From contig CANNFB010000005.1 in assembly GCA_947503785.1 (NCBI GenBank), positions 62,001 through 126,000 on the forward strand: a DNA stretch of 64,000 nucleotides. The letters are read 5' to 3'. Both the position numbers and the translations under genes were made by a program. The notes beneath the pieces are model-generated. The model worked only from the letters and a program-made list of their open reading frames with translations. It was not told where the DNA came from and searched no databases. The stretch comes from an uncultured Campylobacterales bacterium. GTDB taxonomy: Bacteria; Campylobacterota; Campylobacteria; Campylobacterales; Arcobacteraceae. Below, piece by piece: positions 26,313 to 35,978 of the stretch (position 1 is the stretch's first letter; each line of letters opens with the position of its first letter).

Positions 26313-26885
26313 ATGGATAAAAATATAGAGTTTGAAAATTCTATTAAAAAAATGCTTGAGCATGTGGGTGAAGATCCAAGTAGAGAAGGTTTACTTGATA
26401 CTCCTAGTCGTGTAAGAAAAGCATTTGAGTTTATGTGTAGTGGATATAATCAGGACCCAAAAGAGATTTTACAAAAAGCTTTATTTACATCAACAAACGA
26501 TGAAATGGTTGTTATAAAAGATATAGAGTTTTATTCACAGTGTGAACATCATATGTTGCCAATTATTGGAAAAGTTCATGTTGCATATATTCCAAATGGA
26601 AAAGTTGTTGGACTTTCTAAAATACCTAGAGTTATTGATGTATTTGCAAGACGTTTACAAATTCAAGAGCAATTAACAGAACAAATATGTGATGCTTTAA
26701 ATGAGCACTTACAACCAAAAGGTGTTGCTGTTATGATTGATGCAAGACATATGTGTATGGAAATGAGAGGGGTTCAAAAGATTTGTTCAACTACAGTAAC
26801 TTCAGCACTTAGAGGTTTGTTTAAATCAAATAAGAAAACAAAAGATGAATTTCTATCTATTGTTTCTTCTTCTTTACGTAAATAA
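26313..26885 (+). CDS. folE: GTP cyclohydrolase I
   Basis: A 190-residue enzyme that converts GTP to 7,8-dihydroneopterin triphosphate, the entry to folate and queuosine-type deazapurine pathways. Zinc and active-site residues are visible in 'QCEHHMLP' and '[14 protein letters not shown]'; '[16 protein letters not shown]' is the family's N-terminal signature. AAAGGAAA precedes the ATG, and a strong hairpin follows the stop. Length is usual for FolE1. Confidence 0.96.
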   Translation: MDKNIEFENSIKKMLEHVGEDPSREGLLDTPSRVRKAFEFMCSGYNQDPKEILQKALFTSTNDEMVVIKDIEFYSQCEHHMLPIIGKVHVAYIPNGKVVGLSKIPRVIDVFARRLQIQEQLTEQICDALNEHLQPKGVAVMIDARHMCMEMRGVQKICSTTVTSALRGLFKSNKKTKDEFLSIVSSSLRK

Positions 26886-26910
26886 AAACTAAGAATTTTT
26901 CTTAGTTTTT
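26884..26910. terminator. Bidirectional terminator between folE and mgtE
   Basis: AAAAACTAAGAA-TTT-TTCTTAGTTTTT is a 12-bp perfect stem with T-tract on both strands, directly at the folE stop and before the convergent mgtE stop. Confidence 0.85.
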
Positions 26911-26928
26911 ACTTTTTCTTAGATATAT

Positions 26929-28281
26929 TTATAATAGTATAATTTTTGCAAGCATTAAAAAACTAAAAAATCCAACAATATCTGTAACAGTTGTTAATAA
27001 TACTGTACTTCCAATAGCTGGGTCTATATCAAACTTTTTTAGAAGTAGGGGAATTGATGCTCCAAAGAAACCTGCTGCGAATAGGTTTAAAATCATTGAC
27101 ATTCCAATTACAAGGCCAAGTAACTTTTCATCAAACCAAAGCCAAGCAATTATTCCCATAATAATAGCAAACAAAAAACCATTAAATAGTGAGATAATAA
27201 CCTCTTTTTTAACTGCATCTTTGGAATGCTCTAATTCAATATCTCCTAAGGCTAATTGACGAACCATTACAGCTAATGTTTGTGTTCCTGCATTTCCACC
27301 CATTGAGGCTACAATAGGCATTAAAATTGCAAGTGCAACATAAGCTTGTATAGTTTCATCAAATATTCCAATTACTAAAGAAGCTAAAATTGCAGTTCCA
27401 AGATTTAAAAATAACCACATTGCTCTTTTTCTTGCAGTTGTGATTATATTATCATCATGCTCAAAATCATCATCAACCCCAGCTAATTGGTACATTTGTT
27501 CTGTTGCATTTTCTTCAATTACATCTAAGATATCATCTGATGTAATTCTTCCCATTAGCATATCTTGGTATCCTACTACTGCTACAACATTTAAATCATA
27601 TTTTTCAAATTTCTTTGCAACATCATCTATATCATCTTTATCTTGAACAACAAAAGGTTTGAATTTATTTTCATCATATTCATTTAAAACTTCTTGGTAT
27701 GTTTTTTTAAAGTCAATAATAATTAAATCTTCTAATAAAATTGAAGCGATTAATTTCTTATCATCATTTACAATAAATACTTGATGAATGTTTTCCAATT
27801 CATCGCTTGCTTTGCCAGCTGTTAATCTATCAAGGGATTGTTTAATTGTTTCTTTTAAGTTTGCAGAGAAAAGCTCAGTTTGCATATATGAACCAGCTTG
27901 GTCTTCTTCATATGTTTTAAGCCAATCAATCTCTTTTTGATCTTCAACTTCAAGACCATCATAAACTTCTTTTGCTTTTGCAACATCATGTTCTTCAAGT
28001 TCTTGAATAATATCTGTTTGGTCATCTGATTCTAGTTCATCTACTGCATCTGTTAATTGCTTAATTGTAAGTTCAGAATAGGCATCTTCTCTTAAGTTTT
28101 CAGGAAGTTCAAGTAATACTTCACCTAATATATCATCAGGTAGTTTTTTTAGTACAGTGAAAAAATCTTCTTCACTATTTTTTTCTATTTTTTTAAGGCT
28201 ATTTGCAATATCACTTGGATGTAAGTTCTCAAGTTCTTCTAAAAGTTTTTTTGGTTCTTTTATAATTTCATCTTGAGGCAT
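26929..28281 (-). CDS. mgtE: Magnesium transporter MgtE
   Basis: A 450-residue Mg2+ channel/transporter. The N-terminal acidic helical MgtE_N domain is at about 20-130. Two CBS domains follow (about 140-260), then five membrane helices (about 290-450). 'PIVASMGGNAGTQTLAVMVR' lies in the channel's TM2 region. Cytoplasmic domains sense Mg2+ and close the pore. It is 12 bases downstream of the M23 peptidase gene on the same strand, so the two are likely co-transcribed. Confidence 0.95.
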   Translation of the reverse strand: MPQDEIIKEPKKLLEELENLHPSDIANSLKKIEKNSEEDFFTVLKKLPDDILGEVLLELPENLREDAYSELTIKQLTDAVDELESDDQTDIIQELEEHDVAKAKEVYDGLEVEDQKEIDWLKTYEEDQAGSYMQTELFSANLKETIKQSLDRLTAGKASDELENIHQVFIVNDDKKLIASILLEDLIIIDFKKTYQEVLNEYDENKFKPFVVQDKDDIDDVAKKFEKYDLNVVAVVGYQDMLMGRITSDDILDVIEENATEQMYQLAGVDDDFEHDDNIITTARKRAMWLFLNLGTAILASLVIGIFDETIQAYVALAILMPIVASMGGNAGTQTLAVMVRQLALGDIELEHSKDAVKKEVIISLFNGFLFAIIMGIIAWLWFDEKLLGLVIGMSMILNLFAAGFFGASIPLLLKKFDIDPAIGSTVLLTTVTDIVGFFSFLMLAKIILL

Positions 28282-28293
28282 AAAATATTATCC

Positions 28294-29493
28294 TTATAGT
28301 TTTTTTACTTCACTTTTATATGTAAGTCTATCTAATTTTGTAGCTTGCGTTCTATTGTCACTTTTCATTTGTGTATCAAATACTTGTGTAATTTTTTTTG
28401 CATTTGCTAGAAATGTTCTTTTTTGTTTTCCCGATAATCCTGAAGTTTTAGGACGTCTGATTACTTTTAAGGGATCAACTGCTTTTCCATTTTTATAAAG
28501 TCCTAAGTGTAAATGAGGTCCAGAACTTAGTCCCGTACTTCCAACATAACCAATATGCTGTCCTTTTTTAACTCTTGCACCTCTTTTTAACCCTTTTTTA
28601 AAGCGATTTTGATGTGCATATAAAGTTTTGTAACCATTTCCGTGATTTATGATAATTGTATTACCATAACCACCTCTTCTTCCTTTAAATTCAACTCTAC
28701 CATCACCTGCTGCATAGATCTTTCTTCCTCTTGGAGCTGCAAAATCTGTTCCTAGGTGTGCTCTATATCTTTTTAATACAGGATGCCATCTTTTTTTTGT
28801 AAATTTACTTGAAATTCTTTTATATGTTAGTGGTATTTTAAAGAAAAAGGTTTTTGTAAAGCCTTTTCCTTTTTCATCATAATATTTATCATCTTTATTA
28901 TCTTTAATTCTATAATACTTTTTACCTCTAATTTCAACCATGGCTGCTGTTAATTCAGGTAAACCATGAGGACGTCCCAGTAAACTTTTCTTTGTATATT
29001 TTAATGCAACAAAGTCACCTTTTTGCATTTTTCTAAAATTAACAACACCTTTAAATAGTGATTTTAATTGTATTGCTAAAGTTACGTCCCCTGTTGCTTT
29101 TTGTATATCATGTGAAACTGAAACAGTAATAGGAATTGCGATTGATTCTGTATATTCTTCATAGTTAATTGGTAATGTTTGAAATTTAACTTTTTCATCA
29201 CTATCTTTATACATATGTATTTGAATATCTTCTGATACTGGAATTAAAACTTGATTAAAATCACCATTTTCTTCAGTGTAAAGAAAGAATCTTTTATCTG
29301 CTACAATCTCAGAACATAACTCTTTATCTTCTTTTTCAAGGTCAAAATATAATTTTTGTGGAATAGAGTATTTTTCTAAAAAACTTAGAAAGCTCATACC
29401 TTTAGGCCATGGTAGTTCTTGTACTTCTGCAGAATGCAAAAAATTTAAAAATATAATAATACTTATGATGATTTTTTTCACTGTTAAATTCAC
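28294..29493 (-). CDS. M23 peptidoglycan endopeptidase/carboxypeptidase, Csd3/Pgp3 type
   Basis: A 399-residue exported protein with an N-terminal signal segment (about 1-22), two non-catalytic domains (about 30-230) and a LytM/M23 domain (about 240-340). Zinc ligands lie in 'RAHLGTDFAAPRG' (H-x-x-x-D) and 'SSGPHLHLGLY' (H-x-H). Size and layout match Helicobacter Csd3/HdpA and Campylobacter Pgp3, which trim cross-linked and monomeric peptides and are needed for helical cell shape. A second cell-shape hydrolase of the Csd6/Pgp2 type diverges directly from it, which strengthens the call. Confidence 0.85.
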   Translation of the reverse strand: MNLTVKKIIISIIIFLNFLHSAEVQELPWPKGMSFLSFLEKYSIPQKLYFDLEKEDKELCSEIVADKRFFLYTEENGDFNQVLIPVSEDIQIHMYKDSDEKVKFQTLPINYEEYTESIAIPITVSVSHDIQKATGDVTLAIQLKSLFKGVVNFRKMQKGDFVALKYTKKSLLGRPHGLPELTAAMVEIRGKKYYRIKDNKDDKYYDEKGKGFTKTFFFKIPLTYKRISSKFTKKRWHPVLKRYRAHLGTDFAAPRGRKIYAAGDGRVEFKGRRGGYGNTIIINHGNGYKTLYAHQNRFKKGLKRGARVKKGQHIGYVGSTGLSSGPHLHLGLYKNGKAVDPLKVIRRPKTSGLSGKQKRTFLANAKKITQVFDTQMKSDNRTQATKLDRLTYKSEVKKL

Positions 29494-29560
29494 TTTTTAT
29501 ATAGAAATTAGAACAACTATTATACAATTGCGGAACTTAAAAAATAATATGGAGAGGCAA

Positions 29561-30523
29561 TTGAATAAAATCATAATTTTATTAGCTATGGTTATAAATA
29601 TATTTGCAAATGATTTAGTAGACTTGTATAGACTTCAAGGACTTAATGCTGTTGAGCAAAAACTTGAAGAGAGTTTAAAAGATAAAGAGTATTGGAATAA
29701 TTATTTAGAAAATAAAAATGTTGACTTAGGTTATTATGAAAGTAAAAAATATATTATATTAACGCAAAAAAAGAAATCTGAACTAGCTTTATATGAAATC
29801 GATAATCACGAAACAAATTTAATTACAAAGAACAATATTATTGTTGGAGAAAAAGAGGGTGATAAATATTTAGAAGGTGATAAAAAAACACCTGAAGGTG
29901 TTTATGAATTAACTAGTAAAAAAACAGGACTTGATCAATTTTATGGCCCTTTTGCCTTAGTTACTTCGTATCCAAATACTTTTGATAAGTCTTTAGATAA
30001 AAAAGGTCATGGTATTTGGATTCATGGAATGCCTTTAGCTAACGATGAAAGAGAAAAATATACAAGAGGATGTATTGCATTAGATAATACAGAATTAGAA
30101 TCACTTGATAAAAAGATTGATATAGAAAATGCACTTTTATTAACTAGTAATAACGAATTCCAAAAAGCTGAAAAAGAAGAGATATCGTTAATTCTTAGCT
30201 CTATATTTAATTGGAAAGATTCTTGGAAGAAGTCTGATATAGAAAAATATTTAAAATATTATTCTATTAAATTTAAAAAAGATGATGGAAGTGATTTCAA
30301 AAAGTTTTCAAAATATAAAAAAAGAATATTTAGAAAGAATGAAAGAAAGAGAATTCACTTTTCAAATATTAATATAACTCCTTATCCAAACTCACTAAAT
30401 AAAAGAATGTTTAAAATAATAATGGATCAAAGATATAAAAGTCCAACAGTAGATTTTAAAGGTAAAAAAGAACTATTTTTAGAAATACTTAACAATGAAG
30501 TTAAAATTTTAGCTGAAGGTTAA
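29561..30523 (+). CDS. L,D-carboxypeptidase of the Csd6/Pgp2 type (YkuD plus NTF2-like domain)
   Basis: A protein of about 320 residues with a signal peptide (to about residue 17) and a helical linker. A YkuD-type catalytic domain contains 'GHGIWIHGMP' and 'YTRGCIALDN' (catalytic H and C). The C-terminal domain of about 105 residues (WKDSWKKSDIEKYLKYYS onward) has the NTF2-like pattern of Csd6/Pgp2. These enzymes cut tetrapeptides to tripeptides and set helical curvature. I chose the TTG at 29561 because GGAGAGG lies just before it and the signal peptide then starts cleanly; an in-frame ATG at 29549 is the alternative. Confidence 0.83.
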   Translation: MNKIIILLAMVINIFANDLVDLYRLQGLNAVEQKLEESLKDKEYWNNYLENKNVDLGYYESKKYIILTQKKKSELALYEIDNHETNLITKNNIIVGEKEGDKYLEGDKKTPEGVYELTSKKTGLDQFYGPFALVTSYPNTFDKSLDKKGHGIWIHGMPLANDEREKYTRGCIALDNTELESLDKKIDIENALLLTSNNEFQKAEKEEISLILSSIFNWKDSWKKSDIEKYLKYYSIKFKKDDGSDFKKFSKYKKRIFRKNERKRIHFSNINITPYPNSLNKRMFKIIMDQRYKSPTVDFKGKKELFLEILNNEVKILAEG

Positions 30524-30546
30524 AAGTAAATTTAACTCTTTTTAGC

Positions 30547-30552
30547 TATAAT
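30547..30552 (+). promoter_or_regulatory. -10 element for purL
   Basis: TATAAT in GCTATAATCG lies 35 bases before the purL ATG. No -35 match is apparent. Confidence 0.45.
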
Positions 30553-30587
30553 CGCCTTAACTATAACAACCATATTTAAGGCTAAAG

Positions 30588-32801
30588 ATGCAAAAAAAAG
30601 ACATGAACTTAGAAGAGATGGCATTAGCTCACTCTTTAACACTTGAAGAATTAGATAATATTAAAGAAATTTTAGGAAGAGAACCAAATTACGTTGAAAT
30701 TGGTATCTTCTCTGCTATGTGGTCTGAACATTGTTCATACAAATCAAGTAAAAAATACTTAAATGGTTTTCCTACAAAAGCTCCTTGGGTAATCCAAGGT
30801 CCAGGTGAAAATGCTGGTGTTATTGACATCGGTGATGGATATGCAGCTGTATTTAAAATGGAATCTCACAATCACCCATCATTTATTGAACCTTATCAAG
30901 GAGCAGCAACTGGTGTTGGTGGAATCTTAAGAGATGTATTTACAATGGGTGCTAGACCAATTGCTAATATGAACTCAATTAGATTTGCTGGTATTGAAGG
31001 CGATAGCGAAACTGCACAAAAACACAGATTTTTATTACGTGGTGTAGTTGCTGGTATTGGTGGATATGGTAACTGTATGGGAGTTCCTACTATTGGTGGT
31101 GAAACTACATTTGAAGAGTGTTATGCTGGTAATAACCTTGTTAATGCATTTACAATTGGACTTGCAAAATCTGATGAAATTTTCTTAGGAAAAGCAGAAG
31201 GTGTTGGAAATCCAGTAATGTATGTAGGTTCTAAAACTGGTCGTGATGGTCTTGGTGGTGCAGTTATGTCATCAGCTTCATTTACAGAAGATAATGAATC
31301 AAAAAGACCAACTGTACAAGTTGGAGATCCTTTTACTGAAAAATTACTTTTAGAAGCTTGTTTAGAACTATTTAAAACAGATTTAATTATTGGTATCCAA
31401 GATATGGGTGCAGCTGGACTTACTTCATCTTCATTTGAAATGGCAGGAAGAAGTGAATCAGGAATGATTATGCATTTAGATAAAGTTCCTGCAAGAGAAG
31501 AGGGTATGACTCCTTATGATTTCATGCTTTCAGAATCTCAAGAAAGAATGCTTATTTGTGCTAAAAAAGGTAGCGAGCAAGCTATTATTGATATTTTTGA
31601 AAAATGGGAATTAGATGTAGCTGTTATTGGTGAAGTAACAAATACAGGAAATATGGAATTATTCTGGCATGGTGAAAAATGTGCTGAAGTTCCAGTTCAA
31701 CCAGTATCAGAACAAGCTCCAATTTTAGATAGACCAGTTGCAAAACCAGTATATTTAGATGGAATTGAAGATATAACTTTAGATAAAGAAATTTCAAATC
31801 AAGCTGCTTTTGATGATTTATTTTCAGATATGGAAGTTGTTGATAAATCTTGGGTTTATAACCAATATGATTCAATGGTACAAACTAATACTATTAAAGG
31901 ACCTGGCTCTTTAGATGGGTCTTCTATTAGAATTAAAGAGACTGGTAAAGCATTATCAATGTCTGCTGATTGTAACACAAGACTATGTTATATTAACCCT
32001 GAACTTGGAGCTGCTGCTGCTGTTATGGAATCAGGAAGAAATGTTGCAATGTCAGGTGCTCGACCTAAAGCAATCACTGACTGTTTAAATTTTGGAAATC
32101 CTGAAAATCCTGAAGTAATGTGGCAATTTGCTAATTCTTGTGAAGGTATTAAAACTGCTTGTAAAGAGTTAAATACTCCTGTAATTGGTGGAAATGTATC
32201 TTTATATAATGAAACAAATGGTGTTGGTGTTTTCCCAACTCCTTCAATTGCAATGGTTGGAATCAACGATGATGCGAATAAAATTTTACCTTCTTGTGTT
32301 CAAACAGAAGGAAATGTTTTATATATCTTAGGAGATACACAAAGTGAATTTGGTGGATCTTTATATATGAAAAAAATGTATTCTGTAGTTGCAGGTTCTC
32401 ATCCTGAAGTAAATTATTCTAATGAGTTAAAATTATGGGATACTGTAATTGATGCTAATAAGGCTTCATTATTAGAAGCTGCAAAAGATGTTAATGTTGG
32501 TGGAATTGCAATTGCCTTAGCAAAAATGGCAGTTGTTGGTAAAATTGGAATTGAAGCTGGTATTTCATTAAATGAATCAAGAGATATTTTCTCTGAATCT
32601 TTAAGTAGAGCAATTGTTGAAGTTAAACCTGAAAATTGTGCCGCATTTGAAAAGTTAGCTGATAGTAAAGATATTCATTGTTCTAGATTAGGTTTAGTTC
32701 AAGGTGATAAAATTTCTATAAATGATATTTATAAAGAATTAGATGCTGCATCTGATACTTACTTCAATAAATTTAAAAGAGTTATTGAACAAGATTTATA
32801 A
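30588..32801 (+). CDS. purL: Phosphoribosylformylglycinamidine synthase subunit PurL
   Basis: A 737-residue small-type PurL, the ATP-dependent synthase subunit for the fourth step of purine synthesis; it needs PurQ and PurS, which are not in the window. Family motifs are plain: '[12 protein letters not shown]' near the N-terminus, '[20 protein letters not shown]' with the catalytic histidine, '[14 protein letters not shown]' and the repeated ATP-grasp-like halves. It is a stand-alone gene with its own promoter and a strong terminator. Confidence 0.97.
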   Translation: MQKKDMNLEEMALAHSLTLEELDNIKEILGREPNYVEIGIFSAMWSEHCSYKSSKKYLNGFPTKAPWVIQGPGENAGVIDIGDGYAAVFKMESHNHPSFIEPYQGAATGVGGILRDVFTMGARPIANMNSIRFAGIEGDSETAQKHRFLLRGVVAGIGGYGNCMGVPTIGGETTFEECYAGNNLVNAFTIGLAKSDEIFLGKAEGVGNPVMYVGSKTGRDGLGGAVMSSASFTEDNESKRPTVQVGDPFTEKLLLEACLELFKTDLIIGIQDMGAAGLTSSSFEMAGRSESGMIMHLDKVPAREEGMTPYDFMLSESQERMLICAKKGSEQAIIDIFEKWELDVAVIGEVTNTGNMELFWHGEKCAEVPVQPVSEQAPILDRPVAKPVYLDGIEDITLDKEISNQAAFDDLFSDMEVVDKSWVYNQYDSMVQTNTIKGPGSLDGSSIRIKETGKALSMSADCNTRLCYINPELGAAAAVMESGRNVAMSGARPKAITDCLNFGNPENPEVMWQFANSCEGIKTACKELNTPVIGGNVSLYNETNGVGVFPTPSIAMVGINDDANKILPSCVQTEGNVLYILGDTQSEFGGSLYMKKMYSVVAGSHPEVNYSNELKLWDTVIDANKASLLEAAKDVNVGGIAIALAKMAVVGKIGIEAGISLNESRDIFSESLSRAIVEVKPENCAAFEKLADSKDIHCSRLGLVQGDKISINDIYKELDAASDTYFNKFKRVIEQDL

Positions 32802-32807
32802 TAATTA

Positions 32808-32838
32808 AGGGAGTAGTAGATTTAATCTACTACTCCCT
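32808..32838. terminator. Strong bidirectional terminator between purL and nosL
   Basis: AGGGAGTAGTAGAT-TTA-ATCTACTACTCCCT is a 14-bp perfect stem; CTTTCT follows on plus and TTAATTAT on minus. It separates purL from the end of the convergent nos cluster. Confidence 0.85.
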
Positions 32839-32848
32839 CTTTCTACTT

Positions 32849-33298
32849 TTATCTTCCTATAATTAAAATTCGTTTACTTACTTCTTCAAAATCTATTATT
32901 TCTAATCCAGCTTGAATTGAATCTTTTTTCTCGTGTGCTCCAAAACCATAAGCCATAGGTGTTACATTCATCGTATCATAAAAAGCAGTTCTTGCATTTA
33001 TCCATTTTGATGTTTTAAAGTCATTAATCCAGATAATTGCATTATCTTTCCATTTTATATCTTGGTCTTTAAACCATAATATTGTACAACCAATATCGTC
33101 AAATACATATGCTTCTCCATCTTTTGGATTGATTACTTGTACTGTTTGATTTCTATCACTTACAACCATGATACATCTTTTACACATATCTCTATCCCAA
33201 TGAATATCATGAATTCCTGTCTTGATTTTTTTCTCACAAGAACTAAGTAAAAAGCCAAGAGATATAATTAGAAGAAAAGAAGTTAATTTCTTATACAT
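32849..33298 (-). CDS. nosL: NosL copper chaperone lipoprotein
   Basis: A 149-residue lipoprotein (lipobox 'GFLLSSC', lipidated Cys at about 21). It carries the NosL metal-binding element 'RDMCKRCIMVV' (C-x-x-C-x-M). NosL delivers Cu(I) for the CuZ centre of nitrous oxide reductase. It is the last gene of the nos cluster and starts eight bases after nosF. A second NosL-family gene lacking these cysteines lies upstream of nosZ. Confidence 0.93.
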   Translation of the reverse strand: MYKKLTSFLLIISLGFLLSSCEKKIKTGIHDIHWDRDMCKRCIMVVSDRNQTVQVINPKDGEAYVFDDIGCTILWFKDQDIKWKDNAIIWINDFKTSKWINARTAFYDTMNVTPMAYGFGAHEKKDSIQAGLEIIDFEEVSKRILIIGR

Positions 33299-33306
33299 AG
33301 TAAACC

Positions 33307-33945
33307 CTATACAAGCTCATCAGAGACTATTTTCCCTAAATCCATATATATTTGTCTGTTAACTATTTCTTTTACTTCATCAAGTCTATGAGTAACAAAT
33401 AAAAGTATTTTTTCATCTTCATTTTGTTTTAATAATCTATAAAAATCATCTCGTGCAACTGGGTCTAAATTTGCAGTTGGTTCATCGTATATTATGATAT
33501 TACTTTTTTTAGCTAAAGAAATAGCAATAAGCATTTTTTGTTTCATTCCACCTGATAATTTAAAAAAGGATTTATTTAAATTTGCTTTTAAATCAAGTTT
33601 CATTTCATTTGCATAATGCATAATTAGTTCTTTATCTACACTTGAACTTGCTTCAATATATTGAATAAGTTCACTAAGACTTAATTTAATAGGAGGTGGA
33701 AGTTGTGGCACAAAAGAGATATTATCAAGTACTTCGACTCTTTGTTTAATTGGATCCATTCCATTTATTAATACATTTCCAGAATTTGGATGATAATATC
33801 CTAGAATAGACCTAATTAGCGTAGTTTTTCCGGCACCATTTGGTCCCATTAAAGCTATATAATTATTTTTTTCAAACTGTACACTAACATTGTCTAAAGA
33901 AATGTGTGAGCCGAATTTTTTTGTTAAATTTGAAACTTGTATCAT
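33307..33945 (-). CDS. nosF: ABC transporter ATP-binding protein NosF
   Basis: A 212-residue ABC ATPase with Walker A 'GPNGAGKTTLIRS', signature 'KLSGGMKQKML', Walker B 'NIIIYDEPTANLDP' and the switch histidine in 'FVTHRLDE'. With the NosY permease and the periplasmic NosD it forms the NosDFY complex that matures the CuZ site. Unusually, nosY is not next to it but about 8 kb away at the promoter-proximal end of the cluster. It is one base after nosH. Confidence 0.93.
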   Translation of the reverse strand: MIQVSNLTKKFGSHISLDNVSVQFEKNNYIALMGPNGAGKTTLIRSILGYYHPNSGNVLINGMDPIKQRVEVLDNISFVPQLPPPIKLSLSELIQYIEASSSVDKELIMHYANEMKLDLKANLNKSFFKLSGGMKQKMLIAISLAKKSNIIIYDEPTANLDPVARDDFYRLLKQNEDEKILLFVTHRLDEVKEIVNRQIYMDLGKIVSDELV

Positions 33946-33946
33946 T

Positions 33947-34852
33947 TTATACTAAACCTTTTAATCTAAAATCAAATTTTAATGCATCTGCATGGCATAC
34001 GTCAATACATCTACCACATAAAGTACAATCTGCTCCAGTTACATACTCAGTTTTTATACCTTTTTCTTCTCGTTGTTTATCATATTTTGCTTTTGTTAAA
34101 TCTAATACTTGATTTTCAAAACACACATCATGACAAACCATACAATGGTCACAGTTATCATTCCATTGAACTCTTAATGCACTTACTTTTCCAATATAAC
34201 CATAAGTTGTTCCAATTGGACACATATATGTGCACCAGGCACGACGAGAGAAGAATACTTCTATTAAAAATACTACTAAAACCCATCCAAGTGCTAAAGA
34301 CCAACCATAAGCAATAAATCTACTTAAAATTCCTACTACATTAAATGTCTCAAATACTAAAAATCCACTTGTTGCTGCCATGATTATAAACATAAACCAG
34401 AAAATATGTCTTACTCTATGATCAAACTTTCTTTCTTTAATTATCTTTTTTGTTACTAGTGTATTATGAAGCTTTTCACCTATCTCACTTATTATTCCAT
34501 AAGGACAAACCCATGAACAATAAGTCTTTCCTCCAACAAATAAATAAAATATGATAATTGTTGATGTTCCAATTATTACATTTATTGGAAGATGATATGT
34601 TGCTAAAAATACTTGAATTGTTGTAAAAGGATCAATTAAATGAAAACCCAAAATTCTTGAGCCATTTAGTGTTCCTTCAAGTGTTTGTATGTCTATTGCA
34701 AATGATAAAAAGAAAAGTAAATGAATTGAAATAACTACAATCCATCTTTTCATTCTATAAGAAAAGAATGTTTTTCCTTCTTTAGTTTTATCAAAAAATG
34801 TTGATAAAAAACTTGTATTTTTTATTGTTGCTCTTGTATTCCATTTATCCAT
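33947..34852 (-). CDS. nosH: NosH, NapH-type polyferredoxin membrane protein
   Basis: A 301-residue protein with about five membrane helices, two cytoplasmic CxxxCP motifs ('CSWVCPYG', 'CTYMCPIGT') and two 4Fe-4S ferredoxin clusters near the C-terminus ('CDHCMVCHDVC', 'CTLCGRCIDVCHAD'). NapH-type proteins take electrons from menaquinol. In clade II nos clusters NosG and NosH are proposed to pass electrons towards the NosC cytochromes and NosZ, in place of NosR. Confidence 0.9.
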   Translation of the reverse strand: MDKWNTRATIKNTSFLSTFFDKTKEGKTFFSYRMKRWIVVISIHLLFFLSFAIDIQTLEGTLNGSRILGFHLIDPFTTIQVFLATYHLPINVIIGTSTIIIFYLFVGGKTYCSWVCPYGIISEIGEKLHNTLVTKKIIKERKFDHRVRHIFWFMFIIMAATSGFLVFETFNVVGILSRFIAYGWSLALGWVLVVFLIEVFFSRRAWCTYMCPIGTTYGYIGKVSALRVQWNDNCDHCMVCHDVCFENQVLDLTKAKYDKQREEKGIKTEYVTGADCTLCGRCIDVCHADALKFDFRLKGLV

Positions 34853-34878
34853 AATATTTTCCTAAAGCTTCATTTGTC

Positions 34879-35370
34879 TTATTTTGCTAAGGCATCTTTT
34901 TTTGCTTGAAATTGTCCAATCTCTTTTGCAAACATTTTTAATTCTTCTTCGCTTGTATTAATTAGTAAACCTTTCATAATAAGGTTTTCTTTTCTACCTG
35001 CTTTAAAGTCAACTAAATCTTTTAATAGTTTTACTTCACTTTGTCCAATTAATTTAGGGCCCATAAGTTTTTTACCATTTTGTATTCCTGAGCCATTTAC
35101 TCCATGACAAGATGCACATTTTGTTTTATAGGCATTACTTACTGCAAATGATGCAGTACTTCCAGCTTTATCTCTTAAAGCTTTTAGTTTATCTTCTTCA
35201 TCATCATTATCTTTTACTTGTGAAGTTTTTTGATTATCTGCTTTTATATATTTCATATCTTCTATAATCTTACCAGCTTCACCACCTTGGAAAGCTCTTC
35301 CATTTGTAAAAGTAAATACCATAAGTGCTAAAACTATTATTGTTGATACTATTGCAATTATATTTTTCAT
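34879..35370 (-). CDS. nosC2: Monohaem cytochrome c NosC2
   Basis: A 163-residue periplasmic, membrane-anchored c-type cytochrome: hydrophobic N-terminal anchor (about 4-22), a charged linker, and one haem site 'CASCHGVNGSG' with a likely Met ligand in 'GLLINTSEEELKMFA' or 'IMKGLL'. By gene order (after nosG and nosC1) it corresponds to NosC2 of the Wolinella-type cluster. It overlaps nosC1 by one base. Its likely job is electron transfer to NosZ. Confidence 0.83.
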   Translation of the reverse strand: MKNIIAIVSTIIVLALMVFTFTNGRAFQGGEAGKIIEDMKYIKADNQKTSQVKDNDDEEDKLKALRDKAGSTASFAVSNAYKTKCASCHGVNGSGIQNGKKLMGPKLIGQSEVKLLKDLVDFKAGRKENLIMKGLLINTSEEELKMFAKEIGQFQAKKDALAK

Positions 35371-35978
35371 TATAACTCCTTAATCTCTTTATTAAATTGG
35401 AAAATCTCATTTGCAAGTTTTCTAATCTCTTCATCACTCATTTGTTTTACTAAGTCCGTCATTAGAACATTTGCTTTTGGGTCTTCTTTAAATATTTTTA
35501 TCTTATTAAATATAAAATCAGAATCTTTATTTAATAATGATGGTCCAACTACACCATTAGCATAATCATTATGACAAGCTGAACATTTAACGATAAAGTT
35601 TTTACTAAGTTTTTTTACTAGTAATGATATTTTTACTTTTTCATAAGGACTTCTTACATGCATATTTGCATCAATATTACTTCTGGGAGCCACTCTAATT
35701 TTCGCATCTTTATTTGCTGGTTCAGAATTTGGATCATATTGTGTTTTTACACCATTGTAGTTAAAGTAATAAGTTTCATTTTTCTTACCTTTATTCTCTT
35801 TTTCTACAACTTTTACTTCTTTTGCATCTTCATTTTTTACAATTTCAATTTTTAATGGTGCTTGTTCTTGTGTTTGAACTGCTGCTTTCTTTTCTATAGT
35901 TGAATTCTCTTCTTTTTTATCTGAACATCCAATAATTGATATAATAATTGCTGTACTTAATATAATTTTTTTAATCAT
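35370..35978 (-). CDS. nosC1: Monohaem cytochrome c lipoprotein NosC1
   Basis: A 202-residue lipoprotein (lipobox 'SIIGC', Cys at about 17), with an acidic/basic linker of about 80 residues and one haem motif 'CSACHNDYANG'. It corresponds by order and size to NosC1. It overlaps nosG by four bases (ATGA) and nosC2 by one base, so the three genes are translationally coupled. Confidence 0.83.
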   Translation of the reverse strand: MIKKIILSTAIIISIIGCSDKKEENSTIEKKAAVQTQEQAPLKIEIVKNEDAKEVKVVEKENKGKKNETYYFNYNGVKTQYDPNSEPANKDAKIRVAPRSNIDANMHVRSPYEKVKISLLVKKLSKNFIVKCSACHNDYANGVVGPSLLNKDSDFIFNKIKIFKEDPKANVLMTDLVKQMSDEEIRKLANEIFQFNKEIKEL

